From contig JBDTMC010000450.1 in assembly GCA_039934475.1 (NCBI GenBank), forward strand, positions 1 to 6,501: DNA of 6,501 nucleotides. The letters run 5' to 3'. A program made the translations under genes and the position numbers. This DNA comes from JBDTMC01 sp039934475 (GTDB taxonomy: Bacteria; Acidobacteriota; Terriglobia; Bryobacterales; Bryobacteraceae). The notes under the pieces were generated by a model, which worked only from the letters and a program-made list of their open reading frames with translations, had not been told where the DNA came from and did not search any database. Positions 1 to 5,381 of the stretch are shown one piece after another. Each line of letters begins with the position of its first letter. Within the stretch, counting starts at the first letter, position 1.

Positions 1-1
1 G

Positions 2-856
2 AAGCAGCCGGCTTCGCATGGCGTCGTGTTTATCGATCCAAACGATTCGTCACGCGAGAGCGGCAAGTACGCCGAAGTCTATTTCGACCGGCGCCGGGCG
101 AAGGGTATCACCCACGTTGAGGCCATGCAGGTGGTACGGCAGCCGCTCTTCTTCGCGGCGTTGATGGTGGCGGCGGGAGATGCGGACGGCGCGGTGGGGG
201 GAGCAGTGAATACCACTGGCGAGACGTTTCGGGCGGGGATTCAGTGTCTCGGCGTGGCTCCGGGGGTGAAGACGGTTTCGAGCGTCAACTTGATGGCGGT
301 TCACGATACCTCCTGGGGGCACCACGGCATGCTGGGATTCTCAGATTGCGCTTTGATCGTCAACCCGTCGTCAGTGGAACTGGCGGAAATCGCGATGGCG
401 TCAGCGGAGAGTTTCCGGGCACTTACCGGGGCGGAGCCAATTGTCGCCCTACTAAGCTTCTCGACTAAGGGCAGCGCAAAACATCCGTTTGTAGAAAAGG
501 TAATAGAAGCATTGCGTGTGGTGCAGGCGAGAAACCCTAACTTGCAGTGCGATGGCGAGTTGCAGGTAGATGCGGCGATCGTACCCAGCGTGGGCCAATC
601 CAAGGCGCCTGGATCGAAGGTGGCTGGGCGCGCTAACGTATTGATTTTTCCGGACTTGGAAGCGGGAAACATCGGATTGAAACTGGTGGAGCGGTTGGGT
701 GACGGGGTGACGTTTGGACCGTTCTTTCAGGGTCTTGCGAAGCCTTTCAACGATCTATCGCGCGGCTGCTCTCCCGATGATATCTATGGGACAGCTCTAG
801 TTACCGCGCTGCAGGCGGAGGCCGCGAGAAGCAGGGTAACTTCCAGAGCGTATTAA
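2..856 (+). CDS. pta: Phosphate acetyltransferase, 5'-truncated by the window edge
   Basis: This enzyme interconverts acetyl-CoA plus phosphate with acetyl phosphate plus CoA in the cytoplasm, normally paired with acetate kinase. The frame is open to the left edge, so the GTG at 26 is not the true start; 284 residues are visible and roughly 45-50 are missing compared with compact Pta proteins of about 330 residues. Numbering from the GTG codon, the family signatures are NTTGETFRAG (62-71) with APGVKTVSS (78-86), then CDGELQVDAA (175-184), KVAGRANVLIFP (198-209) and LEAGNIG (211-217). The C-terminal FNDLSRGCS (241-249) carries the Ser245-Arg246 pair; Arg223 and Asp252 match active-site Arg and Asp positions of the Methanosarcina enzyme, aligned from memory. 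Phosphate butyryltransferase is the alternative, but the SRGCS and APGVKTVSS forms favour Pta. No acetate kinase gene is in view. It ends in TAA, followed by a structured intergenic region. Confidence 0.93.
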   Translation, partial: KQPASHGVVFIDPNDSSRESGKYAEVYFDRRRAKGITHVEAMQVVRQPLFFAALMVAAGDADGAVGGAVNTTGETFRAGIQCLGVAPGVKTVSSVNLMAVHDTSWGHHGMLGFSDCALIVNPSSVELAEIAMASAESFRALTGAEPIVALLSFSTKGSAKHPFVEKVIEALRVVQARNPNLQCDGELQVDAAIVPSVGQSKAPGSKVAGRANVLIFPDLEAGNIGLKLVERLGDGVTFGPFFQGLAKPFNDLSRGCSPDDIYGTALVTALQAEAARSRVTSRAY

Positions 857-891
857 ACAAAACTGGAAAAATTTGTCATACGTGTTCGCAA

Positions 892-914
892 CATACACTG
901 CCTTTTGGTGTATG
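892..914. repeat. Inverted repeat downstream of pta
   Basis: CATACAC (892-898) and GTGTATG (908-914) are a perfect 7-bp inverted repeat around a 9-base spacer. A second CATAC at 877-881 lies 15 bp upstream as a direct repeat of the left arm. There is no T-run after the right arm, so this is not a convincing intrinsic terminator; an operator or an RNA hairpin is equally possible. The right arm contains TATGAT (911-916), which resembles a -10 box, but no good -35 box sits at the right distance. Confidence 0.5.
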
Positions 915-916
915 AT

Positions 917-969
917 AAAGCGCAAGCAGGCGCTAGTCCTAATAGGACTTTTGGCACTAAACGCGCTTT
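917..969. repeat. Nested inverted repeats, possible structured RNA or complex operator
   Basis: AAAGCGC (917-923) pairs perfectly with GCGCTTT (963-969), enclosing 39 bases. Inside are AGCGC (919-923) with GCGCT (930-934), a competing 5-bp repeat, and the palindrome at 935-949. CTAGT (933-937) could also pair with ACTAG (973-977). The segment could fold as a closing stem with an inner hairpin, or in mutually exclusive ways, as an attenuator or regulatory leader would. The pairings are read directly from the sequence; that the segment is transcribed, and what it does, is inference. Confidence 0.45.
935..949. promoter_or_regulatory. Perfect palindrome, candidate operator
   Basis: AGTCCTA-A-TAGGACT is a perfect inverted repeat with 7-bp arms and a single central base, about 90 bases ahead of the ATG at 1033. 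Arms this close together are typical of a dimeric DNA-binding protein site more than of an RNA hairpin. The GTCC/GGAC half-sites loosely recall sites of NarL/LuxR-type or Rrf2-type regulators, but I cannot name the regulator. The four T's at 949-952 allow a weak terminator reading (5-bp stem, 5-base loop) for the pta transcript. Confidence 0.45.
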
Positions 970-1019
970 GGTACTAGGGTTGCAGGTTATTTTTTGAAGC
1001 CCCACGCCGGGCAGTCCCC

Positions 1020-1026
1020 AAGGAGG
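1020..1026 (+). promoter_or_regulatory. Strong ribosome binding site for the small gene
   Basis: AAGGAGG is a perfect match to the Shine-Dalgarno consensus, 6 bases before the ATG at 1033. It decides the start: the ATG at 1028, in another frame, is almost touching it, and the in-frame TTG at 994 has no such sequence ahead of it. Confidence 0.7.
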
Positions 1027-1032
1027 GATGGA

Positions 1033-1215
1033 ATGTCTCAGTTCATCACGATGCTCGACGCACTCGCGGTTGCGGTGCAGACGCTGGCAGATGGTGGCGG
1101 GCCGTTTTGGGCGCACGACGAAGTGGAAAGTGCGGATGAGAAGAATCGGGCTTTGCGAGTCACAACAGATCCAGGGCCAGCAGACTCCTCCGAGTACCAG
1201 CAAGACGACAAATAG
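1033..1215 (+). CDS. Small acidic protein of unknown function (60 aa)
   Basis: I do not recognise a family. The product has a short hydrophobic, probably helical N-terminal stretch (FITMLDALAVAVQTL, residues 4-18), then GGGPFW (21-26), and a hydrophilic, probably disordered C-terminal half. It has 12 acidic against 4 basic residues, with no signal peptide, metal-binding cysteines or transmembrane segment. Support for a real gene is the ideal Shine-Dalgarno sequence at correct spacing, codon use like its neighbours, and a position 24 bases ahead of the deacetylase gene in the same direction. It lies in the same reading phase as the deacetylase but is separated from it by an in-frame TAG (1213) and TAA (1219), so it is a separate product and not an N-terminal part. 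It may be co-transcribed and translationally coupled with the deacetylase. A leader peptide or small partner protein is possible, but that is inference. Confidence 0.55.
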   Translation: MSQFITMLDALAVAVQTLADGGGPFWAHDEVESADEKNRALRVTTDPGPADSSEYQQDDK

Positions 1216-1220
1216 TGGTA

Positions 1221-1239
1221 AGCTTGCGGGCGGCAAGCT
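1221..1239 (+). promoter_or_regulatory. Hairpin directly abutting the deacetylase start codon
   Basis: AGCTTGC (1221-1227) and GCAAGCT (1233-1239) form a perfect 7-bp stem with the 5-base loop GGGCG, and the next base is the A of the ATG at 1240. No good Shine-Dalgarno sequence precedes this ATG, and the G-rich part that could serve lies in the loop and stem. A ribosome finishing the small gene at 1215 would reach the base of the stem, so translational coupling is plausible. It could also be chance or a weak DNA site. Confidence 0.45.
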
Positions 1240-2184
1240 ATGCTGCCCTTTCGCCTTATCTATCATGAAGGCTACGATCTAAACTTTGGATCGCACGTCT
1301 TCCCATCCCAGAAATACAGACTGATTCGAGAGCGGCTGATTCGTGATCGAATTGCCACGCCCGAAGACTTCCTCACACCGGAGCCAGCGCCGGATGAAGA
1401 CATCCTGCTGGTGCATGACGCCGGCTGGGTGGAGCGGCTGAAGAACGGCACATTGTCGTACCAGGAAATCCTGAAGTTGGAGATCCCCTATTCCCGGCAG
1501 ATGGTGAATGCGTTCTGGTTAGCGGCGGGCGGTACGACGCTGGCTGCCCAATGCGCGCTACAGGACGGGATTGGGTATAACGTCGGTGGGGGATTCCACC
1601 ATGCTTTCGCCGGCTGGGGGGAAGGTTTCTGCGCTATCAACGATATCGCGGTGGCGATCCGGCGATTGCAAAAAGATGGCCTTATTCATAAAGCGCTAGT
1701 GATTGATTGCGACAATCACCACGGCAATGGAACAGCGGCAATCTTCGCCGGCGACCCGAACGTGTTTACCATCTCCATCCACCAGTACGCCAACTATCCG
1801 GCGGAGAAGCCGCCTTCCACGGTGGACATCAATTTGCGGGACGGCGTGGCCGACGCGGAATACCTGCAAAAGCTGCGCGGGCCTTACGAGACCGCCGTAG
1901 CGGGCTTCAGGCCCGATCTTGTGGTGTATGTGGCGGGGGCAGACCCTTATTGCGAGGATCAGTTGGGCGGACTGTGCCTGACACTGGAAGGACTGAAGGC
2001 GCGGGACCGGCTGGTGATGGAAACGGCTTTACGGTTTAAGGCTCCAGTGGCGGTGACGTTGGCGGGCGGTTATGCCGTATCGATCGCGGACACGGTGGCA
2101 ATCCACGCAAACACGGTAGTGGCTGCCATGGAAGCGCTCGACGTGGCTGGGTGGCAGCGGGCCGACGGCGTGCCGGCCGTTTAG
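1240..2184 (+). CDS. Histone-deacetylase-family (class IV-like) zinc hydrolase
   Basis: This is a zinc-dependent amidohydrolase of the arginase/deacetylase fold, expected to remove acyl groups from lysines or small amines such as polyamines in the cytoplasm. At 314 residues it is a complete single domain. The active site is intact: the His pair in NVGGGFHHAF (His120-His121); the zinc ligands in IDCDNHHGNG (Asp158, His160); the third ligand Asp235 in AGADPYCEDQLGG; and the transition-state Tyr278 in LAGGY. GGGFHH followed by GFCAINDIA (129-137), and the DQLGGL motif, resemble class IV enzymes (HDAC11-like) more than class I/II or classical AcuC; this is judged by eye. The start is the first possible in-frame codon, since TAG (1213) and TAA (1219) block the frame upstream; it lacks a good Shine-Dalgarno sequence and sits against a hairpin. 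Its stop overlaps the stop of the convergent epimerase-like gene by 4 bases. The natural substrate cannot be read from the sequence. Confidence 0.9.
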   Translation: MLPFRLIYHEGYDLNFGSHVFPSQKYRLIRERLIRDRIATPEDFLTPEPAPDEDILLVHDAGWVERLKNGTLSYQEILKLEIPYSRQMVNAFWLAAGGTTLAAQCALQDGIGYNVGGGFHHAFAGWGEGFCAINDIAVAIRRLQKDGLIHKALVIDCDNHHGNGTAAIFAGDPNVFTISIHQYANYPAEKPPSTVDINLRDGVADAEYLQKLRGPYETAVAGFRPDLVVYVAGADPYCEDQLGGLCLTLEGLKARDRLVMETALRFKAPVAVTLAGGYAVSIADTVAIHANTVVAAMEALDVAGWQRADGVPAV

Positions 2185-3200
2185 ACGGTGGACTGAACTC
2201 GCGACAGCAAGGAATCTTCGAAGGTGTAGTCGGGCGCCGGATAGGGACGGTGGCGCAGATACCAGCGATAGCTTTCCTTCAACCCATCGGCGAATGCGGT
2301 GGGCTTGAGGGAGAGAATGCGCTGGGCCTTTGTGACGACCTGAGTGATGGGCGGCATGTCGTAATAGAAGCCGAAGTAAAGATGCGGCCCCAAGGGACTG
2401 CCTCCGGCGCGGTGGATGTATTCGCGCGCCATACGGACGAATTGAGGCTTCTTGCCGGCGGCTTCGCCAAGCGCTGCCACAACATCCTGCTGCGTGACGG
2501 GGCGCTGATTGGCGATGTTAAAGGCATGACCTACGGCGTTGGGCTCTTCCATTGAGCGCATTGCCGCCCACACCAGATCTTTCACATAAACGAACTGCAT
2601 GAGGCGACGACCGTCGCCAGGCAGAATGACGGGACGGTTATCCTTGAAGCGGTCCCAGAAGAAGGCTTCGCGGTAGAACGGGTTCTCAGGGCCGTAAATG
2701 TAAGGCGGGCGGATGGTGACGACAGGCAGGCCATGGCGCTGGTGGAGGCGAAACTGGGCGCGTTCACTCATCGCTTTGTTGCGGACGTAGGTGTCGGGAT
2801 GATTGTCCGCCGCCAGCGCGTCGCCCTCGTGATGGTTGAGACCATCGCCATAGGCGGCGACGCTGGACATGAAGATGTAGCGGTGCAACTTGTCGCCACA
2901 GGCGCGGGCGGTTGCTTCCACCTGAGCGGCGGTGGTGCCGCGTTCCCAATCGTAGACGTTGTCAAAGACGACCTCAAAGCCGGCACCCGCCAACGCCGAT
3001 TGGATGGCCTTGGGGTCATTGCGGTCGGCCGTGAGATTGCCGACCTTTTTGCCGAGGTCATGTTCGGCGCGACGATGCATGACCGTGACGTCGTGTCCAG
3101 CCTTCACCAGTTCGCACACCAATCGACGGCCAATGAAAAGAGTGCCGCCGATGACGAGAACTTTCCGCGCAGGCGGTTTAATCGTAGTATTCGAGGCCAA
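2181..3200 (-). CDS. Atypical extended SDR, NAD-dependent epimerase/dehydratase-like
   Basis: This is a 339-residue Rossmann-fold protein of the nucleotide-sugar epimerase/dehydratase superfamily, presumably cytoplasmic and NAD(P)-dependent. The N-terminal KVLVIGGTLFIGRRLV (13-28) is the dinucleotide site; the middle glycine of GxxGxxG is replaced by Leu21, as in atypical SDRs with a GGTxFIG motif (the CSP41-like group). Ser113 in FMSSVAAYG and Tyr138/Lys142 in TYVRNK supply a normal Ser-Tyr-Lys catalytic set, followed by TIRPPYIYGPENPF (162-175). The closest label is NAD-dependent epimerase/dehydratase; the sugar or polyol substrate is unknown. The predicted start is TTG at 3200, which overlaps the end of the inositol synthase gene by 23 bases and has only a distant GGGGAG upstream. 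An ATT at 3182, sharing one base with the upstream TAA, is an unusual alternative. It is very probably co-transcribed with the inositol synthase and may act on an inositol-related or nucleotide-sugar substrate, which is inferred only from position. Confidence 0.88.
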   Translation of the reverse strand: MASNTTIKPPARKVLVIGGTLFIGRRLVCELVKAGHDVTVMHRRAEHDLGKKVGNLTADRNDPKAIQSALAGAGFEVVFDNVYDWERGTTAAQVEATARACGDKLHRYIFMSSVAAYGDGLNHHEGDALAADNHPDTYVRNKAMSERAQFRLHQRHGLPVVTIRPPYIYGPENPFYREAFFWDRFKDNRPVILPGDGRRLMQFVYVKDLVWAAMRSMEEPNAVGHAFNIANQRPVTQQDVVAALGEAAGKKPQFVRMAREYIHRAGGSPLGPHLYFGFYYDMPPITQVVTKAQRILSLKPTAFADGLKESYRWYLRHRPYPAPDYTFEDSLLSRVQSTV

Positions 3201-4497
3201 GATGCGTGATCAAAGTCTCCCCGCGCATCCAGCGGAGGGTGTTTTTCATCTTCATTAACTGGATGAAGATATCGTGTTCGGCATATAGCCCGGGGGCGGT
3301 CATCGGGGCCTTGAAGTAGAAGCTGAGCCACTCCTGAATACCCTTCATGCCGGCGCGCTGAGCGAGGTCGAGGAACAGCACGAGGTCAAGCACGAGAGGG
3401 GCGGCCAGAATGGAATCGCGGCAGAGGAAATCGATCTTGATCTGCATGGGATAGCCCATCCAGCCGAAGATGTCGATGTTGTCCCAGCCTTCTTTGGCGT
3501 CACCGCGGGGCGGATAGTAGTTAATGCGGACAGCGTGATAGAGGTCTTTGTAGAGAGACGGGTAGAGATGCGGCTGCAGGATCTGGTCAAGAACAGAGAG
3601 CTTGGTCTCTTCCTTGCTCTTGAAGGAGCCGGGATCCTCAAGCACTTCACCGTCGCGATTGCCGAGAATATTGGTGGAAAACCATCCGGACATGCCCAGC
3701 ATGCGCGCCTTAAGGCCGGGCGCGATCAACGTCTTCATGAACGTCTGACCGGTCTTGAAATCCTTACCGCAAATCGGAATCTGCCGCTCGCGCGCCAAAT
3801 CGAGCAGCGCGGGTACGTCCGTCGTGAGGTTGGGAGCTCCATTGGCAAACGGCACGCCACACATCATGGCGGCGTAGGCATAAATCTGGCTGGGCGCGAT
3901 ATCGACATCGTTGTTCATCAGGCCCGCTTCAAAGGATTCTAACGTTTGATGAACGGCGGCGGGACGATGGAAGACTTCCGTGGAGCCGCACCAAATCATG
4001 ACGAGACGGGCACAGTTGTTGGTTTTGCGGAAGGTTTCGATGTCTTCCATCAAGGCATGAGCCTTGTCCATCTTCGTGCCCTCGGTCTTAACGTTGGGGC
4101 CGTTGATGCGGCGAATGTAATCGGAATCGAAAACGGCCTTCATCGGCTTAATCGCCGAGAGGGGCTCCTTAACCTTCTCCAGCATGGGTGCATCGAGTAC
4201 GCGCGCATTGGAAGCGGCTTGGTAAGCGTTGTCCTCGAAAATATCCCAACCACCGAAGACGAGGTCGTTCAATCCGGCGAGCGGTACAAAGTCTTTGATC
4301 TTGGGCGTGCGGTTGTCGGTCCGCTTGCCGAGGCGAATCGTCGCCATCTGGGTGAGCGAGCCGACGGGCTCAGCTAAACCCCTTTTGACGGCTTCAACGC
4401 CAGCCATAAAGGTGGTGCTGACGGCACCGATTCCGGGTATGAGAATGCCCAGTTTTCCGTCCGCGGGCGCGATACGGACTTGATCAGAAACTGCCAC
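3178..4497 (-). CDS. ino1: myo-Inositol-1-phosphate synthase
   Basis: This enzyme converts D-glucose 6-phosphate to 1L-myo-inositol 1-phosphate by an NAD-dependent oxidation, aldol cyclisation and reduction, and is the committed step to inositol lipids and other inositol compounds. The 439-residue product is full length for the bacterial/archaeal type and shorter than eukaryotic enzymes. LGILIPGIGAVSTTF (16-30) is the NAD-binding loop. PICGKDFKTGQTFMKT (241-256) and YYPPRGDAKEGWDN (327-340) hold the conserved active-site lysines. FLCRDSILAAPLVLDL (357-372) matches the eukaryotic NTCEDSLLAAPLILDL-type signature, with an Arg in place of the usual Glu before Asp361. The start is GTG, chosen because AAGGAG (4505-4510 on this strand) lies 7 bases upstream. 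It is the first gene of a unit with the epimerase-like gene, whose start lies inside its 3' end, and is divergent from the LytTR regulator. No inositol monophosphatase or phosphatidylinositol synthase gene is in the window. Confidence 0.93.
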   Translation of the reverse strand: MAVSDQVRIAPADGKLGILIPGIGAVSTTFMAGVEAVKRGLAEPVGSLTQMATIRLGKRTDNRTPKIKDFVPLAGLNDLVFGGWDIFEDNAYQAASNARVLDAPMLEKVKEPLSAIKPMKAVFDSDYIRRINGPNVKTEGTKMDKAHALMEDIETFRKTNNCARLVMIWCGSTEVFHRPAAVHQTLESFEAGLMNNDVDIAPSQIYAYAAMMCGVPFANGAPNLTTDVPALLDLARERQIPICGKDFKTGQTFMKTLIAPGLKARMLGMSGWFSTNILGNRDGEVLEDPGSFKSKEETKLSVLDQILQPHLYPSLYKDLYHAVRINYYPPRGDAKEGWDNIDIFGWMGYPMQIKIDFLCRDSILAAPLVLDLVLFLDLAQRAGMKGIQEWLSFYFKAPMTAPGLYAEHDIFIQLMKMKNTLRWMRGETLITHLGLEYYD

Positions 4498-4504
4498 TTA
4501 ACGT

Positions 4505-4510
4505 CTCCTT
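4505..4510 (-). promoter_or_regulatory. Ribosome binding site fixing the GTG start of ino1
   Basis: On the minus strand this reads AAGGAG, 7 bases ahead of the GTG start at 4497. It supports the non-ATG start. The leader further upstream contains a 5-bp inverted repeat, CCGCC (4532-4536) with GGCGG (4547-4551), and a wider one, GGTCCC (4528-4533) with GGGACC (4571-4576). I could not place a convincing minus-strand promoter. Confidence 0.75.
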
Positions 4511-4580
4511 GGACGAGCACGGTGAGGGGTCCCGCCAAACCGGCTCGGCGGCATAAAACCACTACATTTTGGGACCTGTT

Positions 4581-4589
4581 TGTTATACT
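4581..4589 (+). promoter_or_regulatory. Extended -10 promoter of the LytTR regulator gene
   Basis: TGTTATACT combines the TGn extension with TATACT (4584-4589), a 5/6 match to the sigma-70 -10 box. No TTGACA-like box sits 16-18 bp upstream, which is usual for extended -10 promoters. Transcription would begin near 4595-4597, only a few bases ahead of the ATG at 4599, giving an essentially leaderless mRNA. Confidence 0.55.
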
Positions 4590-4598
4590 ACCAGTTTC

Positions 4599-5381
4599 AT
4601 GCAGGGCCGCGCGATCAGCAGTATAGCCACTGTGCTGGTGGATGACGAAGAACTGGCGCGGGACGAGTTGTCCTACCTCCTGCGCGACTATCCGGAGATT
4701 GAAATCACCGGGGTTGCGGCCAACGGCGTTGAAGCCGTTGAACTGATTGAGGAGTTGGAACCCGACCTCGCCTTTATTGACGTTCAGATGCCAGGGCTGG
4801 ATGGTTTGGGCGTCATCCGCCAGTTGAAAGAACGCGGTGCGGCGCTGCCGTACTTCGTGCTCGCCACCGCCTTCGATCAGTACGCCATTGAAGCGTTTAA
4901 GCTGGATGCGCTGGATTATGTGCTGAAGCCGATCGAGAAGGAGCGACTGGCGCTGACGATGGACCGCGCGAAGCGCAACATCGCCGAGCGGATGAAGGCC
5001 ATTCCGGAGCCGGTCTCGATGATCCATTCGCGTCCGTCCTTGCAGCGGACAAAACTGCTAGTGAAGTCGAATAGCCGCAACTTCATTGTGGACGCGCAGG
5101 ACGTGATCTACGCGACCATTGAAGACGGTTTAATCTCAGTGGTGACCACGCATCTGGAAGGGCAGTCGAACTACAGGACCATCGAGGAACTGCAGTCGAA
5201 TCTCGACCCGGATACGTTCTGGCGGGTACACCGGTCGTTCCTGGTGAACATCAACCGGATTCGCGAAGTGATTCCGTGGTTCAAGTCGTCGTATCAACTG
5301 AAGATGGACGACAAGAAGCAGACGGAGATTCCGGTGAGCCGGGTGCAGACGAAGCGTTTGCGGACGCTGTTGAAGCTGTAG
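4599..5381 (+). CDS. LytTR-family response regulator (AlgR/LytR type)
   Basis: This is a two-component transcription factor: an N-terminal receiver phosphorylated by a histidine kinase controls a C-terminal LytTR DNA-binding domain. In the 260-residue product the receiver (about 10-125) has the acidic pair Asp15-Asp16 in LVDDEE, the phospho-acceptor Asp61 in FIDVQMPGLDG, Thr90 in LATAFDQYA and Lys110 in VLKPIE, so all switch residues are present. A linker (about 126-150) leads to the LytTR domain (151-260), with KLLVKSNSRNFIV, DVIYATIEDGLISV and the hallmark FWRVHRSFLVNINRI (207-221). The ATG at 4599 is preferred to the in-frame TTG at 4569 because the TTG lies upstream of the predicted transcription start. 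There is no Shine-Dalgarno sequence, which fits a leaderless mRNA. No sensor kinase gene is in the window, so its partner is unknown. It is divergent from ino1, and its last 101 bases are overlapped antisense by the P450 frame. Confidence 0.92.
   Translation: MQGRAISSIATVLVDDEELARDELSYLLRDYPEIEITGVAANGVEAVELIEELEPDLAFIDVQMPGLDGLGVIRQLKERGAALPYFVLATAFDQYAIEAFKLDALDYVLKPIEKERLALTMDRAKRNIAERMKAIPEPVSMIHSRPSLQRTKLLVKSNSRNFIVDAQDVIYATIEDGLISVVTTHLEGQSNYRTIEELQSNLDPDTFWRVHRSFLVNINRIREVIPWFKSSYQLKMDDKKQTEIPVSRVQTKRLRTLLKL

Noticed and set aside
935..952. Intrinsic terminator of pta formed by the palindrome and TTTT
   Set aside because: The stem would be only 5 bp and not GC-rich, and the T-run is four bases then GG; an operator fits at least as well.
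853..1266. Minus-strand open frame of 137 residues over the intergenic region
   Set aside because: It crosses the structured repeats and the small plus-strand gene, has an irregular, Cys/Pro-rich composition with no recognisable domain, and lies antisense to a better-supported start and ribosome binding site.
1028..1282. Plus-strand open frame of 84 residues starting at the ATG at 1028
   Set aside because: Its ATG is only 1-2 bases from the Shine-Dalgarno sequence, its product looks like an out-of-frame translation (Ser/Arg/Thr-rich), and it runs into the deacetylase gene.
1033..2184. Small gene and deacetylase as one protein split by a stop codon
   Set aside because: They share a reading phase, but both TAG (1213) and TAA (1219) intervene, and the deacetylase domain is complete from its own ATG.
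2733..3209. Plus-strand open frame of 158 residues opposite the epimerase-like gene
   Set aside because: It lies antisense to a clear Rossmann-fold protein and has no recognisable motif of its own.
4590..4600. LytTR-type binding site near ACCAGTTTCAT ahead of the regulator gene
   Set aside because: It is only a partial match to the 9-bp LytTR half-site, with no second copy at the expected spacing.
4374..5027. Minus-strand open frame of 217 residues opposite the LytTR gene
   Set aside because: It is antisense to the receiver domain and ino1 start; the composition is typical of a shadow frame and the plus-strand domain match is decisive.
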